From contig QKYT01000158.1 of the NCBI GenBank assembly GCA_003550305.1, positions 25,977 to 68,475 on the forward strand: 42,499 nt of DNA, written 5' to 3'. Of this stretch, positions 1 through 11,628 are shown piece by piece. Within the stretch, counting starts at the first letter, position 1, and each line of letters starts with the position of its first letter. Both the position numbers and the translations under genes were made by a program. This DNA comes from Glomus cerebriforme. Taxonomy: Eukaryota > Glomeromycota > Glomeromycetes > Glomerales > Glomeraceae. The notes under the pieces were generated by a model. It was not told the origin of the DNA. It was given only the letters and a program-made list of their open reading frames with translations, and searched no databases.

Positions 1-308
1 AAAAAAAAAAAAATATTATACTTAAAAAACTTTATATATAGACGTTTCATCGTTTATTTTTTCTTGTGGTTATTTACCGTTTGACAACCAAATTAAAAAA
101 TTTTTTTTCTTTTTTTTTTTAAAAAAAAAAAAATCCCAAAAAAAAAATATATATACATACATATATTATTATTCACATTTTCATACGATACAAATTTTTA
201 TTTTTTTCAAAAAAAAAATTATATATATATTTTCATATTAAAAAAAATCAAGATTTTATATTTTTACTCTTTTTTAAAACGAAAAAAAAATCTGATACTT
301 TTTGAGAA
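1..308. other. AT-rich upstream region of the F-box gene
   Basis: Homopolymer A and T tracts and TA-rich DNA run up to the F-box start codon. They presumably include promoter and 5' UTR. No defined TATA box, binding site or ORF stands out above the extreme base bias. Confidence 0.5.
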
Positions 309-1961
309 ATGATTTTTAATTTGATTTATAACCTAATAAAATTCTGGTGGTCTCCTATATTCTTTCTCTGCAGAACGGTGATAGATTTTATTGGGTTCTT
401 ATTAATAGAATCAAAACCATTAAATAATATCAATAATAAAGAGAATACTTCTTTCAATTCTTTATTAAATAATAATGGTTATTCATCATCATCGGTTCGT
501 CATGGAAAAAGAAGAAGACGACAACAATTTCATAATTCTTCCTCTTCTTCTTCAGTTGGTACTAGTGTTAATGGTAGAAGACTTACTGAAGAACAACGAC
601 GTAAATTAATTGGAAAATTGGCTGCTATATCTGAAGGAAATCTTAATAATCCTATGAGAATTCAATCAAGACAAATTTCAATAAATTCTTCAACAAAATC
701 TACAAAACGTAATTCTTCTAATATATCATCAATGAATAAATCAAAATATTTTATTATTAAAACTACTATACATCATTTACCTATAGAATTAATGTTATGT
801 ATATTCGAACATTTACCAAATAGGAAAGATTTTTATAATTGTTTATTTGTCTGTAAATCATGGAATTATATAGTAACTCCTTTCCTTTATAAATCTCCTC
901 AAATTTCTCATTTACCTCAAAATTTTCCTATTGAAAAATTTGGTTATCTTATAAAAATACTTGATTTATCATCAGGTTATGATCTTGTAACTGATGTTAC
1001 AATTCAAACTATAGCTATAACCTGTCCTCGTTTAAGATCTATTAATCTTAATGGTTGTATTCAATTATCAGATTCTTCATTAGAATCTATTTCAAAAAAT
1101 TCTTGTTCTTCTACTTTATTATCAATTAATTTATCTGGTTGTAGAAAGATTACTGATCTTGGTTTAAAACATTTATCAAAATCTTGTCATTCTCTTACTT
1201 CTTTAAATATGGCTGATTGTGGTAAAATATCTGATAAAGGTGTAATACATATAGCAAAAGGTTGTACTGGATTACGACAGTTAAGATTATCAGATTGTCC
1301 AAGAGTAACAGAACAATCTATTGAAATTTTAGTACAAAATTGTACTAAATTATGTTGGTTAGATATTGCAAGAATAGGTAGAATTACTGATTCTTCTGTT
1401 AGGGTTATAGCAAATTCTTGTAAGGAAAATTTAGAATGGTTAAATTTAGCTAGACCTTCTCCTTTAGAAGCTGTTTATTCTTCCGCTCTCGCTAGTCCTT
1501 CACTTTTACCTATTACTTATATTAATAATGATGATGTATCTTTTGATGATGACCATGACGTGATCAGGAGCGATACTGAAATAACCGACGCGTCAATAGT
1601 TTTATTAACAAAACAATGTCCTAATTTACAATTATTGGATTTATCTTATATGAATTCTATAACAAACTATTCTATAGAATCTATAGCGAATAATAGTTTA
1701 TCTTTGGTTTGTTTAACGATAATAGGTTGTAGATTTGTAACATGTGATTCATTAAGATATTTGGCTCAATTAAGGCGTAAATCTGGCCATTTAGGCTGTA
1801 TAACTATGGGTGATGCTGCTGGTATTACTGAAGAAGATATTGAAAGTATTACGAATGAACCGGAAGGTCTTCTATCCGGTTGGCAAAAAAGTTCAGTGGA
1901 TGAAAATAGTTTAAAAGAAATTTTAGGTGGTGTTAGTTGGGATGATGTTGGTAATTGGTAA
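309..1961 (+). CDS. F-box and leucine-rich-repeat protein, possible SCF substrate receptor
   Basis: Single-exon gene of 550 aa. An F-box lies at about residues 154-195 (begins IHHLPIELMLCIFEHLP, with CKSW near the end), followed from about 215 to 500 by amino-acid-type LRRs with repeating C.L..L.L.GC...TD..L motifs, as in Grr1/FBXL proteins. By family knowledge the F-box binds Skp1 and the LRRs recruit substrates to an SCF ubiquitin ligase. Two oddities are visible: residues 1-33 are strongly hydrophobic (possible membrane anchor or signal segment), and an acidic Asn/Asp-rich insert at about 402-428 interrupts the LRR array. Residues 40-150 are Ser/Asn-rich with an RRRR patch and look disordered. 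The first ATG follows an A/T-rich leader. The exact substrate and orthology to Grr1 or Amn1 cannot be decided here. Confidence 0.85.
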   Translation: MIFNLIYNLIKFWWSPIFFLCRTVIDFIGFLLIESKPLNNINNKENTSFNSLLNNNGYSSSSVRHGKRRRRQQFHNSSSSSSVGTSVNGRRLTEEQRRKLIGKLAAISEGNLNNPMRIQSRQISINSSTKSTKRNSSNISSMNKSKYFIIKTTIHHLPIELMLCIFEHLPNRKDFYNCLFVCKSWNYIVTPFLYKSPQISHLPQNFPIEKFGYLIKILDLSSGYDLVTDVTIQTIAITCPRLRSINLNGCIQLSDSSLESISKNSCSSTLLSINLSGCRKITDLGLKHLSKSCHSLTSLNMADCGKISDKGVIHIAKGCTGLRQLRLSDCPRVTEQSIEILVQNCTKLCWLDIARIGRITDSSVRVIANSCKENLEWLNLARPSPLEAVYSSALASPSLLPITYINNDDVSFDDDHDVIRSDTEITDASIVLLTKQCPNLQLLDLSYMNSITNYSIESIANNSLSLVCLTIIGCRFVTCDSLRYLAQLRRKSGHLGCITMGDAAGITEEDIESITNEPEGLLSGWQKSSVDENSLKEILGGVSWDDVGNW

Positions 1962-2586
1962 TCGGATATTAATCCCAAAAAATAAAACTATAATTATTGT
2001 AGATAAATTTTTTTTTTTAATATTGATTTTTTTTTTTAGGAAAAAAAAAAAAAAAAATTGAACAATTTATTTTTCCGAGATCTTTTATATCATTAATTAT
2101 TATTGGGAATTTTGTGTATATATATACAGTATATACTGTATAATATTTTAGTATTTAATAGTATATATATATATATTTTTTTACTAGTTGATCAGGTAAA
2201 GAAAAAAAAAATAAATTCTAATATGCGGTAGTAATTATTCATTTTTTAATTATTAAAAGTTATCTCACACGATGTATTAAAGATATTGCGATTGTGAAGT
2301 AAAAAAAAAAAAAAAATAATATTTCCTTTATTTTGGTAAACCCAATATTATATAATAAAACTAAAATCAAATACTTCAAATAATATATATACACGAATCA
2401 TAAAAAAAATTTGGATAATGAATTAATGATTAATCATCTAAAATTAGTTGTTCAGACATGATTGAATTACATTAAGATTCCGAATACGGAGCTTTATGTA
2501 ACGCCTGAAATTTATTATTATAAAGTTGTAATTTCTTTTCTAGATCCCAAAAGTCATTAATAATAATAAAACAAACAATATATTAT
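1962..2586. other. Intergenic region between convergent F-box and SPT16 genes
   Basis: About 625 bp of AT-rich DNA holding the 3' ends of two convergent genes. No ORF. The one structured item is a perfect 20-bp palindrome at 2123-2142 (TATACAGTATATACTGTATA). Confidence 0.6.
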
Positions 2587-5500
2587 TTAACGACGAATTT
2601 TTTTATTTTTGCCACGTGGATCATCAGATGTTTCTCTACGCTTCGTGCTTCCACCTTCTTTTCGTTCATCGGCTAGTGAAATAAGATTTTTTTTTTGCTA
2701 TCAACTATACTTTACGTAACAAATTTATTTAATTAATTATAGCAATATTTACCTTTACGAGCTCTTTCTTCAAGTTCATCCCAGCTTTCTCCACTATCAT
2801 CACTTTCTTCAGAAGATTCAGAAGGTTCGGAAACCTCATCTTGAACACTACTGTCATCACTCTGATAATTCATTAACGGTTAAAATCGGGATAAAATGAA
2901 CTACAAAATTAACTTACATATTATAATACTTACGCTCGATTCACTATATTCACTTTCACTGAGAACATATTCACTAGCAGATTCAGAAGAGACATCCGAA
3001 TCATCACCCTAAATAGGTAATTAATTAAATTAAAAATTATTATCGAGAAAAAAATATATCTGAATACTTACCTCTCCATGCATATTTAAGAAAGACCAGC
3101 CTCCATCCCTATAAAAATCTGCTGGATCTTTATGAATAGTTCTCATAATTTGTGCCCAATTTAAATTTTGTGGTCCCTCATAGAAAACCAAATCTACATG
3201 ACTAAATAATTTTTTAAACAAAATTTTCAGTCATGTCGATAAAAATTTAACAAAATACTACATTGTTTACTTACTCAAGCCAATCTTTTACATTCTCCAA
3301 TTGGTTCATAGGAATTGTGTTAATATGAACTGGAGCTCGTGAGTAGTCCTTGAAAATAAACACTAAATCAAAATTTTTCAATCCGAACTAGTATTATGGA
3401 AAAAAAAAATTAATAAGAATTAAGAGATTTTTGACATTAACAGGAAAAAAAACGTTTTCGCAATATTACCTGAACACGTTCTAAATGAGCGATTTCAACA
3501 TCGGCTATTGTAATTACTAAAAATGGAGGATCCGTTAAATGTACGAGACAATCTGTTGTAGGTTGTAGTAATACGTTGGTTCGGAAAGGAACACCTTGAA
3601 AGGCTATTTCTCTGAAAGGAACGTCAACGTCCACACGACCTTCACTCTTAAAATTATTAAAAATACAAATATGTAAAAGAATTATAATGAATAAACAAGA
3701 AGTAAATAATAATAATATTGATTACTGCTTCTGCAATCTTTTCTGCAAAGGCTTTAAATTCTTTATTCAATAAAGCTCTCCTCCTTCTTTCTTCTTGTTC
3801 AGCACCAAGTTCATCTTCATCGCCATAACGATATTTTCTCTTTCTATTTCCTGTTTCATCAAATTGTACATCAGATGCTTCTCGATAAAATTGTATATCC
3901 TATTTGTTAAATATAGATAAATCGAGAATACAGTATGAACCTTTCTTTTTTTAAAAAATAACTCGAAATAAAATAATCTTATTAATAATAATTATAAACC
4001 TTGGTCTTTTTCTTCCCATGAATAACCGGATTCTTAAGGTGCATATGTAATAATACAATAAGTTCATTATCACATGGCTGGAAGAATAAGTGTTGAATGT
4101 TGCTAAATAAAATATCTAGATTCCAATAAATTATGATTAATAAAATTTATAGTAAAAAAAAAAAGGGTTCTTAAAGTATAATAGAATTCATTAAAGGTTG
4201 TATAATATAGCTTGTAAGGCGGGGAAAGGCCTACTCACCTAACTTTTGATTAGTACGATGTGATTGATATCGTAAACCGTTTTCGTGAATTTCTAATTCA
4301 CCAGGTATACGTTTTCCGTCCAACCCTGGACGGACAAACACTTCCGACAAGCGGTTCGTTGGTCTTCGACCTAAAAAGAAAATTTTGAGATTATTAGAAG
4401 ATCAAATATAAATAACCCAAATTTTTAACGAATAAATAAATAAATACCTCTTAATTCGATCAGTTTATCTTGTTCAACTAAATCCGACATTTCTTTCCGT
4501 TCAGCCTCTCTGATCACATATTAATAAAAAAAAGTATACGTAAATTAATTAAATAAATTAAATATAGATAAACGAGATGCTGTAGTAAATAAATTTAACT
4601 CTCACTTTTTGGCAGCGGTCTTTTTTAGTTCAAGCATCTTCCTATAAATTTCTGACAAGTTCTCATCCGTACTTCGATAAGTAACAGCACGTACAAAGTT
4701 TGCATTTGGATCATCGAAAGGCTATAGAAATGAAAATGTAAATTGGCAAATTAGAAAGCAGCGAACATTGGAACATAAATGTTTTTATTTTAACAGTAAT
4801 TATTGCTTACCATATCTTCCTTTTTGCCAGTAGCTTGTCCTGGTGTTAGGAAATTTATTCGCAAATAAGTGTATTCGCCCTCTTCAGTCTTATTCACATT
4901 CTTCAGAGTGGAAATATGAAAAGGAACAGCCAGTCCGAACACTGGAAGAATAACTGTTTCATTTCTTTGATCTACTACTATCTGTATATAATAATTTGTT
5001 AATCTATTGAACAAAATGATAAATTTAAAATTACAATTGTTCATACCAATTATTTATACCTTTAATTCCTTGACTTCCTTTGGTAGAGCCGTATCTCTTT
5101 TATAACTTTCAAATTTTCTAAAAACAGCCTCTCTGTGACTTGTCTGATGATCTACGCCATCTCCAAATCGAGCTAATCCTTCTGCCTGCTTCTGTTTAGC
5201 TAATTCTGCCTGATGCTCCTTGCGTTTTTGTTCGGAATCTTCATCCTATAACATGAATAAATACATCATAATTAGATAAAAATTATATTAAAAAAAATAT
5301 GGACAATTGAATATACAATAGCCTTGCCTTGTCTTCACTTCTGAATTTACTTTTCAAAACAGTAGATTTCCTCGTAGCAGTTCTTTTGGGTTCAACTTTT
5401 TGAGCAGGACGCTTATTCTCTTTCTTTGCTTCCGGACCACTTTCAGGTCCATCCTATATAATAAAATAAATATTGTTAAATTAATGAAAATAAAACTTGT

Positions 5501-7793
5501 TCTATTCAAGTACGATTACCTGAAAGGAAAAGGCTATATATTCTAACTTCCTATTGCCTCCCGTTACTAACACAGCTGTATCGTTAGAGACCCTAATAGT
5601 ATCTATTATCCAAAGTGAATAACTATTAGGAGATAAATAATGATTAATCTTGAGAATATTATAGACTGATAAAAAGAAAATGTTCAATAGTTTAAGATTA
5701 ATAAAAAAGTACATTTTTCCTTCTTCGTCTGCGGCTTTTGGGTTTTCTAAATTTTGAAACCCGACTAACAAATTAAAAACCATTCCAGGCTTGAATTCTC
5801 TTGTATTTTTGGAATTAATAGAATATGCAGATTCTCTAAATTCAATCCCCATCTATAAAATAAATGAAATAAAAGTTGTTTAATAGATTATCCAAAAATA
5901 TACATATATAAAAATAAATAATTCCTACTCCATGACCAATGCTCTTTACAAAGTGGGAAACAAGATCAGGTTTCTTATTTTTAACAAAATTTACGGCTTT
6001 CATGTAAACATCACGAAGTTTTACGCCACTTTTTATATGTTCAACAATGCGCCGCTGTAGTTCCAACAGAATCTCGTAATTCCTTTCTTGTTCCTAAAAA
6101 ATCAAATTAATTAGTTAATAAAGTGATCATGATTCTTTAAAGACACTAATATCACATACTTTAGTCGGATCGAACAAAATAGTTCTACCAATATTTGAAC
6201 AATATGATTTATAACGAACACCAAATGAACAAAGAATTGTTCCGTCATGTAGCACTCTATTGTCAGATTCAGCCGAAGATTTAAAATCGTAGATACCGCC
6301 GCTTTGAATTATTGGAGTATAACAAAAATCAGCTCGCGAGAGATCAACCTGGTATGTCAATGTGAAAAAAAAATAATTAGCTATCAAATATTAGCTGAAG
6401 CATTTGTCAAAATTATTTGGAATAAAAAATACGCACATCTTGAACTCCTTTTTTAAGGAACGAATTTTGCTCGTTTGTTAATATATTATCGATATCTTCA
6501 GACAATTTCTCATGGGTGACTTTTTTTTCTTCATCAACAATAGAAGTCACAACTCCAATGAAATGTTGCATTATCAAAGAACTTAGTTTGCACGCAACTC
6601 GGATTGTTTTCTAAACGTTGTAGTAGTTAGTTATTATATGATACATTTACAAATTCATTTGACTTTTTTTCTGAGAATATTGGAAACCACACATGTTTAA
6701 ATACCATATTCAGGTTCGGATTATTGTGATGATTTGTTTAACATATCCGATCCAAACCATCTCAAATAAATAGCGAATAAACACCATTATGAATTAAATA
6801 TTGCAATGTGACATACCAATTCTTCTTCATCCTTAATAGCTAAAACTGATGCGATCCCAGTACTAACATCGATTTCCTCAATGCTGTCTTTGAAATTTTC
6901 ATAAACTTCCAACCATTCTTGCACAAAATTGCCTTCCTTCAAATCTTTTGGCAGTATTCCAAGACGTTTCTAGTGAAAAAAAAAAAATTAAATTAATTGT
7001 ATTATTCTTATAGTATCTAATAATAAAGGTAGCAATAATACCTTTCCTCCTTCAGTTATATAGGTAATAATAGATTCAAAAAGTTCTTTGTGTTGTGATT
7101 GATCCTTTGTATATTTATGAATCTCAACAGATACTTGTTTATCGCCTTGATTTAATTGTTCCAAAACTTCAGCTGTAATATATTTTTGAAAAAAAAAAAA
7201 TTTAATAAATTGCCAATAAAGTGTAGAAAAAAATCATGATAGTTTTACCCATTTTTTCTTTAGCTACGAAATGTATTTTATCTTGTGTCAATAAGATTAA
7301 TGTATCTTTCCATTCATAACCTAAAAGCCATGTCTTTATCAGAATGATAAATAAAAAAAATATTGTTAGATAAAATAAAACTTTCTCAACAGGAAAAGTT
7401 TTTTGGCTGGAGTACAAACCTGAATCGCTGTTGACTTTTGATATGGATATTCTTCTAAAAGATCACCGATAATAATAAGTATTGTTTCAGCGCCTTGAAA
7501 CTCGTCACCCGCATCTTTACTCAACGATTCCTACAAAATAGTTAATTTAAACAAATAAAACAGGAATAAATTCTTGAAGTTCGGTCACGATCAAACTTTC
7601 GCGCGTTTTTTTATGTAAAAATTAAAAATCGCAGTGTGATACACGTTTGTTTCTCGTGATTCAAGAAATAAACCAAAGCAAAACTGCACTAAGTTTTTTC
7701 AAAATACACACGTACCTTCCAAGCAGTTTGTAAAATGCGTGCGCGTTTGTGAAAAGTTTTAATATCTAAAATGAGTTGTTTTTCTTCAATCAT
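2587..7793 (-). CDS. SPT16: FACT complex subunit SPT16 (histone chaperone), 24 exons
   Basis: Rebuilt exons (high to low): 7716-7793, 7420-7530, 7249-7333, 7042-7172, 6817-6969, 6437-6610, 6160-6348, 5929-6093, 5713-5852, 5520-5622, 5328-5453, 5060-5245, 4811-4981, 4606-4721, 4448-4509, 4239-4370, 4000-4115, 3726-3899, 3470-3646, 3275-3348, 3072-3201, 2934-3008, 2753-2861, 2587-2672. They sum to 1020 aa plus stop, close to yeast and human Spt16. The N-terminal aminopeptidase-like domain (to about 440) includes IGHGMGIEFRE. The middle PH-like domains include [24 protein letters not shown] and [14 protein letters not shown]. The stretch [15 protein letters not shown] then GGWSFLN precedes an acidic Asp/Glu/Ser tail (about 931-1000) and a basic C-terminus. 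With Pob3, FACT reorganises nucleosomes in transcription and replication. The intron at 5246-5327 ends the upstream exon with AAG|GCAAGG, a GC-AG intron. Confidence 0.95.
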
Positions 7794-8120
7794 GTTTCGT
7801 ATTGAACTGATCAAAAGTTTTAATTTGTTCACTTTTGAAAGAACTGTGTTGTATTTTTAATTTTTTTAAAGGTTATCTATAAACTACCTGCTATGTAAAT
7901 ATATTCTCCGATATAATATCCGTAATCTGTATCACTGTATCATGTGTTTACAGTCTAAACTCTTTTTGTCTAGTTAGTCAAACAGCTACCATGTATCCAA
8001 AATAAATCCGCATAAAGCTGGCTAAAATAATGAAAAAAATATGAGATATTTATACGACATTTATTCAAGTATTCGAAAGATTATCCTTTTCTTTTCCCAT
8101 TTGTTGACCCAATAGTGATA
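7794..8120. promoter_or_regulatory. Divergent promoter region between SPT16 and the CCHC gene
   Basis: 327 bp separate the SPT16 start codon (7793, minus) from the zinc-knuckle gene start (8121, plus), so both promoters and 5' UTRs must lie here or share it. I see no strong, specific factor site. Confidence 0.5.
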
Positions 8121-10256
8121 ATGGTATATCAAAGTAGTCGTGGTGGTTCCGGCTGTTATAAATGCGGTGGTATGTATATATATATTTTTTTTATGGTATT
8201 TCGTTTATGCAAGTTTATAATTTCGTGTTCTCTTGTAGGCGATCACTTTGCTCGTGAATGTTCTCAGTCCAATGATCAATGGTAAGTACAATATCTTAGG
8301 GTTTATTATATCTGAAAATTTTTGATCTAAATTAAATTCCTTTTACCCCCAACAGTTATAATTGCGGGTATGTATTTCTTATTTTTATTTTTTTTTAAAA
8401 AAAAATATTTCTCCATTTGTATTAACGCGACTTCCAAATAATAGGAAAGAAGGGCATATTAGGTATGGCGTATAATAATTTTCCGAATCACATTTTTAAA
8501 CATAATATTAATTGAATTGGAATTATTTAAGCCGTTATTGTGAAGAAACCAAAGAAAAGGAGTGTTATAGTTGTGGTAAAATTGGCCACTTGGTTAGTAA
8601 TATTGAAATGTATTCAATCGTGCAATTTAAAAAAAATTTGATAACTTACAAAAATTTTTATTTATAATAAAGTCTCGTGAATGTCGTTCAGATTCAACCT
8701 CGACCGAGTGTTACAAGGTGATCTTTTACTTTATTCGTTTTCTTTGTTTCACTTAGCTTTTAACCTAATTAATATTTTATTTATTTAATAATAATAGTGT
8801 GGCAAAGTATGAGTTTTTTATAATGAATCATCTTTTAAACGGTTTTCGGCATTCCGTGTCATTTACTTAATAATATTATAGTCAGGTCATATAGCTAGAA
8901 ATTGCGAAGAAGATAATGAAGGTTATTATAATTCAGGTTATGGATCTAAAGATAAGGAGTGTTATAGAGTAAGTGAATTTCTTGAAACTTTTAAATGCTC
9001 TAATTCCATAACATAAGTCTAAATATCACTTATTTTTTTTATATACTTAGTGCGGACAGGTAGTTCAAAACTTAATATATTCTTAAATGTTAGTTGATTT
9101 TTTATAATTTGTAACCGTTAATTTTTATAGACCGGTCATTTATCACGCAATTGTCCTGATGGTGGAAGTGGTGGAAGTGGTGGAAGATGTCATAATTGTG
9201 GTCGAGAAGGTCATTTTGCACGTGATTGTTCGGATTATGGTAACGGTGGTGACTATGGTAGTCGTGGAAAGTGGTAAAATATATTTGCTTATTTATTTAA
9301 TTTATAATATTGAAATATTAGACGACGAATTTTTAATATTTTGTTTAACAGCTTTAAGTGTGGAAAATCTGGGCATTTTGCCAAAGATTGTGAAGATGAT
9401 AATGCTGAGGATGATTACGGTTCAAATTCGCGAAAATGTTATACGGCATGTAATTTAAATTGTTGTATATTTTTAACTGAACATCCTATTTTGTTGAATT
9501 AATTCAATTTTAATCGGGACTTTTAACTTATTCATATAGTGTGGAAAGGTATTTGTTTTGTTTATTAAATAAATAAACCTAATATCTAATAAATTCTAAT
9601 TCTTGAATTTTATGATTTAATGTATTTCCTCTTCTAGGCTGGCCACATATCTCGCAATTGTTCGCGATCAGGAAGTGGCGGTAGTTATGGAGGAGGAAGA
9701 TCGTCAGCATGGTATAAAATTTGAAATTGTTTTTGTTTGTTTAATATTCGTTCCTCTCGTTTATATACTTTAATATATTGGAAATTTTAAGCTATACTTG
9801 TGGAAAAACTGGACATATAGCCAGGAATTGTAGTAAGAAATGCTATAGTTGTGGTGGTACGATATATTTTATTATTTAAATATTTCGCGAGTCTTTTGTG
9901 TATCACACTTTATATGCTCATCATGTTAATCCTTTACTGAATTTTAGAACATGGTCATCTTCAACGGTAAATTTGAAGGTCAATCATATATTACGTATAT
10001 TGTAACAAAAAACTTATAAATGATTTCATTTTTAGAGATTGTGATAAGGAGCCTAAATGCTATAACTGTGGGAAGCCTGGTCATCAGAGTAGAGAATGCG
10101 ATTTACCACAAGATTCTAAAGTCTGCTATAACTGTAAACAGGTATGATGCATATTATTATATGAAATATTTTTAATTTTATTAGTCGTTTAATAATATGT
10201 TTTATATAAACGGTATGCAGGAAGGACATATTCAAAGAGATTGTCCTGACGCGTAA
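8121..10256 (+). CDS. CCHC zinc-knuckle nucleic-acid-binding protein with 12 knuckles, 17 exons (CNBP/Gis2/HEXBP-like)
   Basis: Exons: 8121-8169, 8239-8281, 8356-8367, 8445-8462, 8532-8592, 8673-8717, 8798-8806, 8882-8968, 9051-9059, 9131-9273, 9352-9445, 9540-9548, 9638-9711, 9792-9856, 9948-9966, 10036-10141, 10221-10256, giving 292 aa plus stop. The protein is almost entirely CX2CX4HX4C knuckles, mostly of the form CYxCGKxGHxxRxC: twelve in all, joined by short acidic or Gly/Ser/Tyr linkers. The first has only three residues before its His. Yeast Gis2 and animal CNBP have seven and bind RNA or single-stranded DNA in translation control, so a similar role is likely but the larger size is unusual. 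Four exons are 9-12 bp. The intron after 9445 appears to use a GC donor. A plain paralogue of HEXBP-type proteins is an alternative name. Confidence 0.88.
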
Positions 10257-10599
10257 TCATGACAGTTTAACTACTTTTTTTTTATTTTTGAATTTATATT
10301 ATATTATATATATATTTTTTTCTATTTGCAAATTTGAATCAACGATCAGAATTTTGTAAGGCAAAATATAATAATCAATCAAATTGTTGTATTTTTAAAT
10401 ATTTTTTGTAATGTCGTGTATGGTATAGTAATAAAAAAATGCAATGGAAATGCAGTATAATGATGTTTATTAAGAATACAATATCGATACTATATCGATA
10501 TGGAATTTCTTATTTAAAGTTTAAAACATAAAGCTAATAAATGTACAATAAATCTTTAACAATTAACATTGTTTGTAGTATACTTTTGGAAATAAAATA
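10257..10599. other. Intergenic region between convergent CCHC and NTF2 genes
   Basis: 343 bp with presumed 3' UTRs of both genes, including an AATAAA-like stretch near 10430. Two copies of ATCGATA-type sequence occur at about 10482-10502. No ORF. Confidence 0.5.
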
Positions 10600-11273
10600 T
10601 TAACCATAGTTCAAACGGAAAACATCATTAAGTACCCAATATGTACTACCTTCGGGAATAAGTTGAAAAGCTTGCGAAAATCTTGTTGCGTTAGTTTCCT
10701 GGTCAATCTTTAATAAAATTTAGATTAAACATATAATAATTTAAAGAAAACAAACTAATCCAAAAATATTCGTAATTGATAATTTACCAGCAATTCGCCA
10801 GTGACCATCACAATGATTCCGTTATTGATACTTGGCTGAGCATCAAGAGTAGCGATTCGGTGAGCCACTTGCTGAAATGGCAAAGACTAACAAAATGAAA
10901 TTATTTTAGGAAAATTTAAGCATATAACGATTATAAATAAATATATATATATACACGTACAGTTAATTTTCCGATAATATCATTCACTCCTTTAAATGGA
11001 GCACCTTCGAAAGTTAGCATAGAATCGTCACGCTAATACCATTAAAATAATAATATAATAAGGGTTTAACGCGAAAAATATATAAAATAAAAACAATTTA
11101 GGTTAAATAATTAAGCTGGACTTGAATAGATTAATTTTAATTACACGTAATAAACTACATAAAATCTCAAATCTCATACTCACATAAAGTGGCTTAAGGT
11201 TATTTCTGTCTGATTGAAACACACTGTAATAATATTGAACAAATTGGGTTGCAAGATTATTAAGGTCAGACAT
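10600..11273 (-). CDS. NTF2: Nuclear transport factor 2
   Basis: Four exons (11184-11273, 10961-11032, 10788-10886, 10600-10707) encode 122 aa, the normal length for NTF2. Recognisable stretches are the N-terminal helix with FVQYYYSVFQSDR, then LTFEGAPFKGVNDI, the strand with AHRIATLDAQPS and NNGIIVMVTGELL, and the C-terminal STYWVLNDVFRLNYG. By family knowledge NTF2 is a cytosolic homodimer that carries RanGDP into the nucleus through FG-nucleoporins. The ATG at 11273 is the only in-frame start before the conserved helix. The gene is convergent with the CCHC gene. All splice sites are GT-AG. Confidence 0.95.
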
Positions 11274-11628
11274 TTTTATTTAAAATTGCTTTTTTCGGTT
11301 TCAGTTATCGCAAATTCAGCAAAGTCGGAAAATTATAAAGTTTTTTTTTGGAAGAATGTAGATTTCATATCTGATATATTACAGATTTACAGCATTCGAT
11401 TGGTAGATAAGGGTCCTGGTTCCGGCAAATGACAAATGACCTGAGTCATTGTGAATGTAATGTTGCCCAGTACTATAGTTTTGGCCTGCATTATGATTTT
11501 TTTTTATTTTCGATTAGAATTACAAGATATCAGCCAATCAAAATCATCCTTTAAATGGTCAAATGATCCACATGGTTTTTATTGTATAATCATTTTTAAA
11601 TAATACTTATAAATAAAACTATTTACAT
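11274..11628. other. Intergenic region between NTF2 start and cyanase stop
   Basis: 355 bp holding the NTF2 promoter and cyanase 3' end (both genes minus strand). A small plus-strand ORF crossing 11214-11432 is antisense to NTF2 exon 1 and lacks recognisable features. No other structure seen. Confidence 0.5.

Noticed and set aside
5060..5245. A suspected one-base frameshift in SPT16
   Set aside because: On rechecking the base positions the exon is 186 nt and in frame from DEDSE to KEVKELK. The apparent shift was my miscount.
9159..9458. A 99-aa plus-strand ORF with many Val and Glu
   Set aside because: It is a shadow frame of CCHC exons 10-11 and the intron between them.
10482..10502. Two ATCGATA-type sites as regulatory elements
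   Set aside because: They lie between two convergent 3' ends, not in a promoter, and two copies are not enough evidence.
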